Position numbers and translations under genes: made by a program. The notes below the pieces were generated by a model. The model saw only the letters and a list, made by a program, of their open reading frames with translations. It was not told the origin of the DNA and searched no databases. A stretch of DNA of 64,000 nt from Membranipora membranacea (Eukaryota > Bryozoa > Gymnolaemata > Cheilostomatida > Membraniporidae), in NCBI GenBank assembly GCA_914767715.1, contig OU612068.1, forward strand, positions 2,916,001 to 2,980,000. Direction: 5' to 3'. Positions 1 to 13,185 of this stretch are shown here, one piece after another (position 1 is the stretch's first letter; every line of letters begins with the position of its first letter).

Positions 1-3000
1 AACGATGACATCATCTCCTACTCGTACTGCCACAGCGCAATTACATGTGGCACTGAGCCAGGGACGTGAACACTGTTTGTAGTACGTTCTAACCTGTAAG
101 AGATGGTCCACAAAGCATAATTTAATTTATTTCTCGAATGAACCATTTTTGTCATTTTTGTCATATCTGTCATTATTTACATTCGTAACCACAGTTGTTC
201 ATTGTTTTGTTTATTATATCTTATAACATAGTAAGAAATTTACCTCGAATGGCTTCAGTAGATGTCTGTACAGGACAAACTCTCCTCTGTATTGATTATC
301 ATAATTCCTAGTGAACAGACAAACAAACTATCATTATTTACTCTTTCGATCAACACAAATCTTGACAACGTTTCATTTGTTTAAAATTCATATTTATCAC
401 AGGGCACAAAAGTGTAACGGATGAGGTATAGTCAGATCAAAACTTTTTTCTCATTCTTCAAAAGATGTTATTGCACGATGCATTAAATGATTTATCTATA
501 TCTGGCTGTGAGATGAAAAAAATAGTGTTGTCCTCTGCTGCGTTGGTTCCTCATTTGTAACGAAAAGTTTGAAAGAGACAAACAAACAACATTTCAAGCA
601 TTCACAAAACAAGCGCCGGCAGGGAGGTTTGCATTCTACCGGACCTTTCACAGGTAAGGAAACTGAGAAAAAAGGACACCTACTTTCCATCAAATGTTCT
701 CATATGGGGATCGCACTGTGAGATTCCAGTATTTGGTTTCGCAGCATCAATAACAGACGGCAGATCAGTTGTATCAACCTAAAAACAAGAGGTCTTCACT
801 CAAGGGTTGATAGTTCTTCAGAGAACATGTTATATTTCAATGTATTAGAATGATGATATTAAAGGCAAAAGTATGTAATTCTGACCAGATGAGAAGACTA
901 AAATTACACTTGCGTAAAATGGTAAAAGACACCTAATCAGTTCAGCACAGTAGGCTACATTTATTATAAGGTTAATACTTGTGAGAAGGATTAGGAAATT
1001 GAGGAAAACATGACCGGACATTCATACAAACAAGGTGAAGAAGTATTCACTCACACCAGCATTTCCAACTCCAGTTCCGAAGGGATCGAAGGGATCGGGA
1101 TCTTGTCGTCGCGTAACTGATGGACCTTCGGTATTCTCGGTAGTCCATGTGTATTTGATATTCACGCTAACCCCACCCTCAGTCTTGAAATCTTCAACAG
1201 CCTGCATAGGGACAATCTGTTTTTGCTCCCAGTTTTCAGAGTTGAAAGTCAGACAACAGACTCCCAGTACGACCTGGTCCATCTTCTTCTGGGTAAACTC
1301 ACAGCTACAACAATCATTGTTTAGAACAATGACAGATTTCTTCATTTATGCATTAATGTAACAAAAAAACTCACAGGAGATGCCTATATTTTAAATAGGA
1401 AGGTAAATCTTAACATGAATATGAAATCAAATCAAGAGTCAAGAGTTCTCTTACATTTGAGGTTGGGCTCCTTCAGATTCTTCAATTTCAAAGCAGACCT
1501 TCAAATATTTGACAGGAATAGTTGGCCTGACAGTGACATCAGTAGGTTCTTCTCCTTCAACCAACTTGATTGGTGGGTTCTTGGGGCCATCTGGAGATGG
1601 ATATTCGATCTAAGAAAGAGATTAATTCCAATCAACTCACCAATAACTGATAACATTTAGGGTCGTTTAACAAACTATTAAGGTAATTAGAAGGTTGGGT
1701 GGCCTCTTTTTAAGCAAATTGATACACTTTAGGAGATTCTGTCTCAATTTTCAAGATAAATTGAGAAGGATCACAGTGCAACATGAGGATATTTAATAAA
1801 CAACTTGCAGCAACATGACTGTCAAAAAGGTACGGTAACACTAAGAGAAACTCACCTCAAGTCCAATATAAAGTGGTTTACTTGAAGTTTCAGGGCTGAA
1901 ATCATCTGGATTTGGGTTATTTCCTGCACTTGCTGATACGGAGCATTTTAGCTAAAGAAGTGAGAGAGTAAGTTCAGTTTGCTCAAAAAAATAAAATATT
2001 TATATATATATATACATATTAATTGATTTTAAGTGTTTATGAGACAGGCCTCAATCATATTTTACTCTTCAACTTACATAAATCATTGAAGTTTGATTGT
2101 TTACAAAATTGATTAGAAGAGCTTCAATCTTTGTTTACGCAAGCCTCAAGGTAGCAGGCTAGTGAATTCATTTGAAATTATCATTAATACAAATTAACAA
2201 AGTCATTGTCATGCCTAATTGATTTTTACCAGCTGACACAGTGACAATAACTGAACCTAGCGCAACAGAGGTGCAAAAACTGTTTCTGCTATGAATGGCA
2301 GCCTTTCTGTTTTGCTTACGTTTTTCCCGATTAGCGTTTCTTCACCAAGAATTGCTTCTAGCTGTGCTGGCCGAATGATCTGAGTACTGGGTTCTATCTT
2401 AGTATCATCGATGTACCACTTGATATTATACCTAGCACTAAATATTTTTTTAAAAATTACATTTTACCAATCACCAATAACGCAAAACAAGAGCTTCATC
2501 GCATCACAAAAGCTTACTATAAAACCAGTATGCTCTGTGTCGATGCATGATGTATTTGAGTTATTTAATGCATCAGGGGTCCCTAGTGTGTCTTTACATA
2601 ATCCTAAATGCCTGAGATTACTATTTTGTTAGTTTTAATGACTGATGCTTGATACATTGTGATCGAGAAGGCGATAAGCAAGACACTATCTGGATATGTT
2701 AAAAAATTGTGGTCATTGTGCCAAAAGAATTATACATGTATATATATAGTAAGTAAGCCCTCTAGTCAAGATCATCAATGACATCATAGCGAGTTAATTA
2801 GGGAAATGATGAGAGTAGAAACTGTAAGCAAAAATATTATTGCTTACAGTTTCTACTTTCCCCAATAAACTCGCTATGATGTCATTGATGATCATGACCA
2901 GAGGGCTTACTTACTTGGGATTCCCAAGATATTTTACAAAAAAAAACACAGGACACACAAGTCTTATAGAAAAACTCTTTGGAACTCCCTAAGCAGACAG

Positions 3001-6000
3001 TTCATGTGTGTATATCTGTAGTGTATTTTTAAAGAGATTGGCCAGGTGCAATAATCCGGTTTCCCTGACATGTGCTGACCAATATTTTATGGAAAGCAAA
3101 GGCGGAAAACTTGGAAAAAAGCCATGTTATTTAGATATGTGATGATATGTGATGATGACCACAAAATCTAACTGAATACAACCTGACTTGTCATACTACA
3201 ATGTTATGGTTCCAAAATAGTTTTCCTAGAAAGCTACAATAAACCTTACCCTTCCTCTTTATCAAATGTACACTTAAAGTGGTAGCTGCCATCTTCTTTT
3301 TCTTCGATAGCAAGTTCCGGTGTGGGCTGTGGATTTTTCACTTCTAAAATCGAAAACAAAGAAAAAAAATTTGATATAAAGAAAAACATGGAGATATTGA
3401 AATATGTTCTTAATATTGATATGAGAAATTAATAATATACTAATTTTATGATGGGTTTTAGTCATTATACCTTATATGTTTTGTAAATACCAAGCAGATC
3501 CATGAATTACCTTAAGTGCTATGCTCACCACAAGTTTAGTACACAATACATAGATAAAAGTACTAACCTGAAAATGATAACTAAATATCATGTTCTCATT
3601 CTGTCTTCCACAAATCCTCATGGTAAATAATTGTCATGGAATTAGACAGGGATTATTCACTTACCTTCACAAACACCATCCCCATTCATTACCAGTCCTT
3701 CCACACATGGGCATTTGACTCTTCCATTAGTAACTTGACACACTTTACCGTCACCGCAATCCCCATTGTTGGTATCACATGGATCTACAATTAGACATAA
3801 AGATACTGCTCACAAACAAGTACTGTACGCAGATTTACAGGTGATGCCTCATTCTAATGCCGGTTTATCAGACATAAGTGTAACCACCAGGCATCATTGA
3901 CGGCACAATCAGTTTTCTCCTCATTGCAATGAGTCTCTCCATTTAAATCTCAGGATATGCTATCACCAGGTATAGGGCAAGTCTATGTTGCTCTGTTTCT
4001 TACCGATAGTAAATAACACTGATCAGTAATTTAATTGAATCCAACTTACTTGTGCAAGTCTTTGCATCATCTCCTAGAACCATATTTTCTGAACAGGTAC
4101 ATACTGCTGCGTTATTCTGAACCTCACAATCACCAGTACAGCCGGCATCTTCGCACGGGTCTATGTAAAATTGACAAGCAATTATAAGATTGTATAGGCA
4201 TAAGAATAAAAATTATTTGAATCCAGGCTTAGTTGATCTCTGGTCATTTAACAAACATGTATATGCCTAATACTTATGTTGGGTTTGCCGGAAATCAAGG
4301 CGTACCTCAACTGCAGTGTTTATGGAAAAGAATGTACAAGGTTAACATTCCAAAGCGATGATTTTGATAGCTGGAAGGATGACTTCAAGTTTAATCAGGT
4401 TTTTAACAGTAACAGGGGCAGTTAAATAAATTTTCTTTACCGGTTGCTGTGTATCCATCAGGGTTCTTTACTGGATCACAAGTCTCGCTAGGAGCAAGAG
4501 GATCGGTAGATCCGGCATTTACACAAGCTCTTTCATAAGCAATGTAGCATTTATCATCCTGTAAATATGTGAAATATTCTCAGATTACAAGAAACACAAT
4601 CTGGTTCATGGTACACGAAATAGGAAAGAAGCAATACTTTTTGACAATTTTGAAACTCCTTTAGCTGTTATTTCGTCTTCTGAACTACGGATGTTTGTTT
4701 TTGACCTTACCTCTCTGGTAACTGTACCATCATTATCATTACAGCTCATGCAGCCAGAGTGGTACACTCCAACTGGTTGTGCCTCAGACTCACTATCACC
4801 AACAATGACAGAGACAGCCATATCTTTTCCTGCGTAGAGTACGAAGTCCACTGACTTAAAGTCGCATCTGAGGGTGTCAAACTTCACGTATCTACCATCA
4901 ACCACTTTTTCTTGTCCGTCATAAGTTAGCTGTTGATCATCAAGAAGTTAAATTAGAGATTCAAATAATTGCAGACTTTCTAGAATTCCAGAACTTCGTT
5001 TTCATAGTCAAATAATTATTTTCAGGCGTCACCGCAATTAGTTTACAAGTTTGAAAAATACCTAGTTACTAACCTTGCAGGAATATTTGATGGAATCGTC
5101 AAACACGCCGCTAACTGTAAAGTACTGGCAGTCCCTATTGGTTTCGACATCACAACAAAGAGGATTAGCGAAGACCTCAGGGGCTTCGTTCTCCTTGCAG
5201 CTACAGTCAATACATGTGAATCCAACATTGCAAGTGCAAACCTCGCCGGCTCCGCATTTACCTGCAGCAAATGAAAAGTTACAAATGAATTAAAATGTTG
5301 TTTAAGATATATAAACGGAGACAAAGTAGTGATACATGCTCCACAACCAGTCGAAGGGTATTCTGAACCAATCATCAACAAAAGATTTAATTTCTCATCC
5401 AATAGATGACGAGGGACCTCCCATACATCCAATTGACAAAATACCTCTATCCTCTGTCATAGATTTCTCAATTATATTTTCCTGATACAAAAACAAAATG
5501 AAGATCACATGACCCAACATCTGGGCTATCAATGTTTTCTGCACAACAGCTGCTTGAAGCCTAAACCAATATGGCAATGGCTCCGTGTCAGACTCATTTT
5601 ATTACTCACCATTTCCACTACAATCATTAGGGCAGAAGATGCCGTCAGTTGGCTCAGGGTTTGGTTTCTTATCAATCTCATTTTGACAATTCTCTTTAAA
5701 TCCCTCAACAGCTGTCTGAGCCCAAACTTTTTCTCCAGAAAGCTGGCAGAGAATAAAAGTAAAACGTATATTGAATTCTGCCTACTCAGTGTGATTTCAT
5801 ACACAACAAAGGCAGAACATAGAAAGACATGATTTCTCAATGACAAAAGGTCAATAGATCAATGAATTGATCTGCAGGTAATCAAGAAGATGAGTATTGA
5901 GATCGATGAGCAATTGCTCTCTGGAACATTCATTATTTAACATAACAGATCTCTAAATATATTATACATTATGCAGACATGTTTACCTTGATGTCATTCA

Positions 6001-9000
6001 TGCAGTTCTCCATTGCCTCTTCTTTAAGTTCAGGTACATTAGTACACTTAGTAAGGGCAGGTGAGTTGTTTAGAGTATCCTCACAGAATGTTCTAGCTTC
6101 TTTCTTTGTTATTCCACCAGAAGGCCATTTTGGTGCAGGAGGTCTAAATTCTGGGTCTACTGGACCGAACGGTTTGCCACCTTCATCTGGTTTGCCAATT
6201 ATTTCTGGTACAGGCTCCCCAGGTTTCTGACACCTAGAAAATTGATACAAAGATATTGTGTCGAACTCGAGCAATCGGTGTAGCATTCTTTGCAGCTAAA
6301 CCAAGACATCTAGCACATTGGGATATAATGTACTGTCATATAAAGGGTATGGACTAGGTGATGAATTAGTTAAGTCAGCTATCATACCTCATGTCAGGGG
6401 CAGCTGCGCATGTCGTTTCAGCCTCTCCTGCTTTACAGCTGCAGATAGCTTCGGCTTTCTGTGTTGTTGTTACTCCATATGTTACAGAGCCAGCAGGCAC
6501 TTTACCATTAAACATGCTGTTAGCTGCAGGTACTCTGTAGTGGAAGGGGAGAATATATATTGAGATTGATGGTGAAGGGTATTGCCTTCCAATGCTGGCT
6601 GTAGCGTATGACTTCAGAGATGAGCTAGGATAGTAAGTTTATTACAAAGCAAATAAACTTTTAAAAGTGTTTTGCTGCAGAAGCGAAAGCATTTGGATGA
6701 ATTTCACTTAACATATCTCACCTCCAAGACAAGCTAAATGCATTAGGTCTGAACGAGATTCCTTCAAGAATTCCGTCAGCCTTCCTGAAATCGTTTCCAT
6801 TTCTGTTGTCATAGTTGCCACAGAGACCTTGAGCGTTACCTCTGTCAGAAGCGCCAGGATTCATGTAGACATTCAAAAACATACTTCCAGAGTTCAGCAC
6901 TTTAACTCTTCCCCCGTGAGGCATATTGATCTGTAAAAATGCAAGGTAAAGGAAGGGTTTAATCAGCAACTGAGAAAAAAAGAGTCTCATTTCCTCGCGG
7001 CATCCGAGGTCGGAACCGCTTGAAACGCCTAGTCGATAGTTTCGATAAATCTCACCGTGTTATTTTTCATGAATATGAATAAAACCCAAGAAATAAAATG
7101 TAAATTACAAACCCTGTATGACTTACTATGTATTGACGGCCGCCCTGAAGAGTGGCAACATTGAAATTCTCTGCAAATTTGTTGTCACTAGATGAGTATT
7201 TGTGCACAGTGACTGGCTTTCTATGTGCTGGATTAGTAGCTGAAAGAGAATGAACATATTTTTCACCATCAAAGGATCTTTGGTATTGTTACATAATAAT
7301 AATCATTAATTATCACATTTACCATAACGACATGATAAGTCAACACATTTTTATCAAAGAACTTAACATGATTTGAAAAGGAGCAAATCCGTCTGCTAAT
7401 ATAAGTAAAAGCTAAGGCAACTGAACAAATAGAAATATTGATTGGATATTATTTTACTAATCCTTTACTTAACATACCTCCGCACTTATCGACAAGGATG
7501 ACATCATCACCAACTCGAACAGATACAGCACAGTTACACATGGCTTTGGAGTTACATCTCTTGTAGTAGGTATGTACCTGATTGGACAAACAAGGTTACA
7601 AGTCAAAAGCCACGAAATTATCCTTGAACAGTCACACAGCTGGTATCGGCATTGAAAATACTAATTTCATATCCTTGAATATCGAACTATGAGAGTGTAC
7701 AATAAGATCATAATAATTCCTTTGCATTACATGTTGTAAAGATTTGAATAAGTTTTGTCTTATTATTTTTGTGAGTCGTCTCCACTTTACATTAACTGCT
7801 AATTCCTGGTTTTACCTCAAATGGCTCTACTGCGTGCTTGTAGAGGATGAACTCTCCCTCCAGTTGACAATCGTAACGCCTGAAGAAGAAGATGAATAAT
7901 GTGACAACAACATGTTCTGCCTTGTTTTTGATTTGAACAGATAATTTTCCAATAGTGAAGGGGTAAGAGGATAAAGAACATGTGAAATCAAGAATAGATC
8001 GAGAACATCGTTTCATTGCATTGGCAAAAGAAACATTATTACTCCTGGAATTCCACTATGGTTACGGGAAGATATTGATTCACAGTCAAGAACACAAGAT
8101 CGATATCAGTTTTGAGGATTTTACGTTTCATCTGTTCACTTACTTTCCATCAAAGGTTTTCATGTGCGGATCGTTCTGAGAGTCGCATGTGCCGGTGCCT
8201 GGTGTTGGTGGAACAACTGGGGGAAGATCGCCAGCCTCAACCTACAACAACCAAACAGTTTGTTGAGTGTATAGAATGATAACAAGATATAAAGTGGATA
8301 ATTGCTTCATTGAGTAATCCACTGTTGGAGCTCAAATATCTAAAAATACTTAATACACTTTTCCTCCTTACATAATTTACAGTACCATTATAAAAGACAC
8401 TTAAATGACATTGTTTAGAGAGTAAAGTTCGGCTCACCGGGAATCCACCGATTTCATTGCCGGTCTCAAATGGGTTGTTGCCGTCATTAGCTGGTGGTCC
8501 TGGTTCAGCTACATCTATCATGACATTAGCGTTTACGGTGTTATCGTCTTTATGGTCCTCTACAGCCTGAACACCGACTTCTTGGGTTTCGGCTCCTTCC
8601 TTTGTGAATGTGAGAGTACAGGTATCCAGTACAACTTGATCCATCTCCTCATTGGTGTAAGGGCACCTGCAAACAAATTTATGTAGCACATGTAAACAGA
8701 GCATTTTTTAGTATGTACTTACTCAATAATGAATTAAATTGAGGTTTTGAGTTACTTTTTCATTTGTGTTGAAAATATTAGAATATGAATATAGATGATT
8801 GAAATTGATCAGCAGTTTTGTGATAAGACAATTAAATGACACCTGAAGTTTTTTTCCTTCTTTTAATTCGGCACTATTCGGAAAACATTCTGCTACTGGA
8901 ATGAAATAGACTGCCAATAAAGGTGTTAGAAAAAAATTAATAAAATTGATGAGTGGGAGGTGTACCATCATAATCATTATGATCAGCATAGCAATATCTT

Positions 9001-12000
9001 GGTGCAGTGATGACTGTCTTGGTCAGCCCAAGGAACTGATACCATCATTATTTTCTACTTACGTCATTTTTGTTCCTGTAATTCTCAGATTAACTTTCAA
9101 TGTATTAACTGGCGGGACTGTCAGCTTCAGCTCAACCTTTTCAGCAGCCATACCCTCATACACTTTGAGTGGTGAAGCAGCGTTGACAACACTGCCATCT
9201 TTTTTCCTTGTTATCTACATTTGTCAAATTACAGGTATAAGATTAAGAACACATTACAACAGATAAATTTAGGTTTGAGGTGATAATGGTACTATTATCC
9301 TAATTATCTTTGCTGTTCTTTTAATTAACATAAATTATAGCTAAATATTAAAGTGAGACCCTGATTAGAAGCCCATATCTGATGTTGTATTGCTATGAGG
9401 TCATTTATTTGAAAATTATGAATGTTGGGATAATACGGGCGTGTGCATTTTTTTACAAAATATCACTTTGAAGGGAAGCAACTCTAATACCTCTGTATGG
9501 CTCATGCCCATTCCTAACGTAATTCTAATAAAAAACAAAATCGGCCAATCTGTCTCAAAATTGTTTCAATTTTTTTTACTTCTAGCAGCTTATGCTATAG
9601 GAATTGTTAAACAAAATCCAGTTTTTCCCCCTCATAATGTCATATGAAAATGCTTAATAACCATTAGGAATTCAGTACGAGATGAGCACATTATATCAGT
9701 TGAGATATTATTGAGGCTGCTGCTAGATGTGTGGATGTTAGTGAAGCTCATCATACCCCCCCCCCCACCCCCTTTTATGTTTAAACCCAATGAACATTAG
9801 CTAAGCTATGTAACAGAGTTTTTCACACTAAAGGGGACAATGGAAAGGGAAAATGTTTAAAAAACTCAAAATATTCAGAACATCAATTATAAGACTTAGA
9901 AGTTTACCTGTACACCAAAGATCATTGGCTCGGTGAATTTTCCTTCATATTGTGCATACGTAGTTGGGCTATGTGGATCAGCTACAAACTTACTCAATAC
10001 TGTACAATGTACCTAAAACAACATGAGATCATCTTATCATAAAGTGGTTGTAGGATAATAGTCAAAATAATTATATAGTTCATCTAAACCATCAAAAGAA
10101 AGTACTTTCTTGTTATAGAATTATAATCATTCCAGCTATTAGCTATTTAACTTACCATTTTTCCCATGACTTGTTTGATCTTCTCGATTCCGATCAGGGC
10201 GTGGATGGTATGTTTCTCTCTGCTTTCTCCTCTGAGCTCTTGAGTATCGATAACTTTATTATCAGCAAGAAACTGAACCTTGTACAGGGCCCTGTGAACA
10301 TACAAATGAAATTAAGCTTTACTTATTTTATGAATACTAATTGTCTTTAATTAACTGCAAGTGAATGAAATTATTAAGAAGTGATTAAAACACAAACGGG
10401 CTTATCAGATAGTTTGGAACTAGAATCATGGCAGCCCCATTCAGCACCCTGCACTCACAAACAGCAGGGCTGGCTCACCAAGGGAACCGAAACCAGCCAA
10501 TCCGCTTCCACCCAGTTACCACAAACGAGTCGCCTACTGCCTCCAGGAGTCCCATAGTAGAAGGCGCTGAAGGCCCAAGGCATGCTCCCCAAAATGGTTA
10601 CAGGTAATGTTGAACAATGATTTCTTTCCTATTTAGGTTCAAACTTTTACTGGTGTTAATGGATTTTTTTTATTTTTCTGTCAGTTTATTTTGTAGTTAT
10701 AGTTGTAGTTTGCAGTTGTCTTCTCTTGTGGGAATGTAATCTTGTAAAAATGATGAGTCTTAATTTGAATTGCAGAGAAATTGGCATGAATTCAAGTTCT
10801 GTAAATCTCTGAAAGACATGAAAGTTTTGTGGCTAGCTTTTGAGGATAATACAAAGAGACTTCAATTGTTTTTCGCCTAGTAACTTGGTTGATTAACGAA
10901 ACATCCTCAACAACATTGTCATTTTGTGTATGATATTGCCATTAAAATCAGTGCGGTCTAGTGTTACACCTTAGTATTTGCTTTGTTCTCCTATGCTTGG
11001 TTCAGTAACAAAATTTTTCTTGAGAGATTTTCTTCTGTAGGTAAATTAAAATAATCTGCTGGGTTTTATCAAGCTTAATAATAGTTTATCAGCCAGGCAC
11101 TATTTTTGGACTTTCAATAGCTCAGTTTGTATGGACAAATGATTATCACTAATAATTTTTGTATAATCAGCCAAGAAAATTCAATTAAAATTGTAGAAAT
11201 GGTACAATATCATTTATATAAATATTAAAAATAGCAACGATCCCAATCTGGGGTACCCCCACAGTGATCGATTGCAAGCTAGATTCTAATGAAATAACTT
11301 CGACAAATCGGTTTGATTGGTTTGATAAGATATGATTATAGCTAGCTTATGGTACTATCGCAAGGTAATTGTTATAAATAATTTAATAACCTCAAAGAAT
11401 TTTATGATTCAAGGTAATGAAAGCCTTCGAAAAAAATTAATGAAATAGCTCATTAGTTGCGCCTAGTAATTTAGGAATTGGTTAAAATCAAGCATTGTGT
11501 CCTTCGATTGACGAAATCTATAGCGTTAGTTAATAAACGATCATGTCACTCTAAGTGTTCCTCAGAGAGAAGTCTTTTAAATAGGGGCCTCTATTTAATC
11601 TGTTGAAACCAAAGTGGATATTTCACATAACTCACCCAGGAAGTGCATAACTGAACTTGCAACCGGCATTGTAAGTTTCACCATCATTTATGAAGGCAAT
11701 CTCTGGAGTACCTGCTTGAGCAAATGGAGCTAAAACAAAACAGCATCTCAAGTCAAGGTTCAAGACAATAAAAATTGGAAAGACTTAGCCATCCTAAATA
11801 AAGAACAACAGGAGTATACTCAAATCTATCCTATTAAATAGATGGAACAATCAGCAATAAGCTGCATCAACATAGCAATGACACTTCCAGTTAATTCTTT
11901 TTGGCAAAAAAAAAGAGTGTTTCCCAAGAAAACTGTCACTGGAGTTGTCTAACCCATAATGGCAATAACACTTCCAGTAAACTCTTTTTGGCAAAAAAAA

Positions 12001-13085
12001 AGATTGCTTCCCCAAAAAACTGTCACTTTAGTGAACATAAACCAATTATATTATATCTACCAACCAATTTTGAATCAGATTTAAAAAAAAAGAAAATCAG
12101 GATAAAATGTTGATACACTTACATAAATCATACATCTGGTTCCTATTAACGCCACCACATCCTTCCCTCCGATCAGCAGGACATTTTGCAGTACATCCAC
12201 GTCTGTCTGATCCATATCTGCCGTAGGTATCGCCACAATTACACTCCTGACCTTGTGCACCACCATACCGATAATCTACGTAATAGGCATTATATCGAAT
12301 AACATAATAAATGGAAGCTAAGGTCTTTCTTTGACTATAGATTGATCTGAGCAGACGGGGGATGCGCAAGTAATAATTATTTGACAACTCACTACTCATT
12401 CTCCACTGTGGAAGACATAAACCAAGAACAGTACCATTCCTTTGATAAGAATAAGAAATAAATATCAGAGAGGTACTTACTTTTACTGTATCGACAGTAC
12501 TGATTACAAAGGCTTGCTTTCATTTTATTTCCAACTAAATAATTGTGTTCTAAGTCACGGATATTGGGGTTGTCTTTGTAACATCCTAGTGATCCTGCAA
12601 TGTGAAATCAAGATACATAATTTCTATACAATTGATTTTTAATAAATTATTGAAAGAATCTAGACAGTTGTTAGGTAACTTGAAATCTTTCACGAAGGTG
12701 AACAAAAATTTGCCACTTGGCTATCTATTGGTGTAGACAAACCAGAGAAATGTTTAGCTTGTCAAGCAAACAAATTTTTCTTCAAATACAACTTGGTCAA
12801 TCATGTATTCTTCATCAATTAGATACACGCTCATCAATGGAAAGCTTACCTGCTGATGCTTGGTACACATGTACTGACACCACAGCGAACAACACCGTGA
12901 GTCTCATCTGCAAACAGAAATCAAAATAATGTAGCGCTTTATCCAAGTGACCGACTAACAAACCTTGTGAAATTGGTGAAAAATGTGATTATTTCAATAG
13001 TCTAGTATAATAACAGATAATAAAGTAATAGTATATATTCTATACAAAACCACCATGGTAAAGAACTTACCTTCTGCCGAATCAT
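1..13085 (-). CDS. Gene A: secreted WSC-VWD-EGF-VWD mosaic protein (3' end beyond window)
   Basis: A 30-exon reading of 3,882 nt (1,294 codons) closes in phase. Exons: 13071-13085, 12850-12907, 12481-12594, 12123-12275, 11636-11729, 10156-10291, 9908-10012, 9063-9214, 8438-8666, 8144-8241, 7816-7879, 7478-7577, 7127-7239, 6722-6930, 6388-6534, 5987-6233, 5610-5742, 5074-5261, 4711-4929, 4441-4558, 4050-4160, 3665-3784, 3250-3343, 2320-2431, 1856-1951, 1455-1609, 1055-1304, 684-778, 244-307, 1-93. Start MIRQK is followed by the hydrophobic signal peptide [19 protein letters not shown]. Exons 3-4 form a WSC domain (GCYKDNPNIRDL, ECNCGD, REGCGG). Exons 5-9 are sandwich-like. Exons 10-14 are VWD ([23 protein letters not shown]). 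A cysteine-rich linker, two EGFs, and a second sandwich+VWD module (CDPHMRTFDG, exons 23-30) follow. The order resembles VWDE-type proteins, but the N-terminal WSC differs. Role (extracellular matrix or mucosal adhesion) is inferred; family placement is fairly sure. Confidence 0.85.
2749..2915. mobile_element. Short foldback element (MITE-like) in a gene A intron
   Basis: The left arm starts AGTAAGTAAGCCCTCT and the right arm ends AGAGGGCTTACTTACT. The two arms of about 80 bases are near-perfect reverse complements around a small central loop near 2,840. It lies in the intron between exons at 3250-3343 and 2320-2431, outside the part shared with gene B. No coding capacity. I could not define a target-site duplication. 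Confidence 0.7.
9756..9772. repeat. Poly-C tract in a gene A intron
   Basis: A run of cytosines broken by one adenine. A shorter version sits at the matching place in gene B (about 40,374-40,384), and another C run is at 28,620-28,634. Simple-sequence DNA, prone to assembly length errors. Confidence 0.8.
10640..11600 (-). mobile_element. Decayed CR1/L2-like reverse transcriptase in gene A intron
   Basis: Read on the minus strand in shifting frames, the intron between exons 11636-11729 and 10156-10291 shows FSKAFITLNHKIL, then GVPQIGIVAIFNIYIND, then a segment like [10 protein letters not shown]-x-CLADK. These match the order of reverse-transcriptase blocks in Jockey/CR1-group non-LTR elements (SKAFDTVNHKIL, GVPQGS...NIYINDI, WC..NKL). 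Many stops and frameshifts; the FADD block is destroyed. The paralogous intron in gene B has the same relic, so the insertion predates the gene duplication. Confidence 0.75.
12123..12594 (-). other. WSC domain of gene A, split over two exons
   Basis: Exons 12481-12594 and 12123-12275 join in phase 1. The encoded segment starts GCYKDNPNIRDL, has QYCRY and YRYGGAQGQECNCGD in the middle, and ends CPADRREGCGG followed by a tyrosine-containing end. That cysteine order and the G-C-Y / C-x-C-G / C-G-G landmarks are those of the WSC family, a putative carbohydrate-binding module known from fungal wall sensors and some animal membrane or secreted proteins. The domain sits directly after the signal peptide, so it would be the exposed N-terminus. 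Gene B carries the same domain at 42373-42799 with a three-nucleotide shorter second exon. Confidence 0.85.
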
Positions 13086-13154
13086 TTTGAAGTCTGCGAA
13101 GATGTGTTCTTCACGACTCCAAGACAGGTGAATGTGATGTTAGAGACCCATATG

Positions 13155-13172
13155 CCCAGCTTATATATGACA
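13155..13172 (-). promoter_or_regulatory. TATA box and core promoter of gene A
   Basis: On the minus strand the sequence reads TCATATATAAGC about 75 bases upstream of the start codon at 13,085. TATATAAG is a near-consensus TATA box and would place transcription start near 13,130. The first coding exon is only five codons long and ends at a clean GTAAGT donor. The same position upstream of gene B reads TCATATAGAAGC. Confidence 0.6.
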
Positions 13173-13185
13173 AGGTGAGCCCAGA

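Noticed and set aside
5395-5846. Several overlapping open frames on both strands.
   Set aside because: They cross introns of gene A and overlap its exons 5610-5742; they are shadows without independent motifs.
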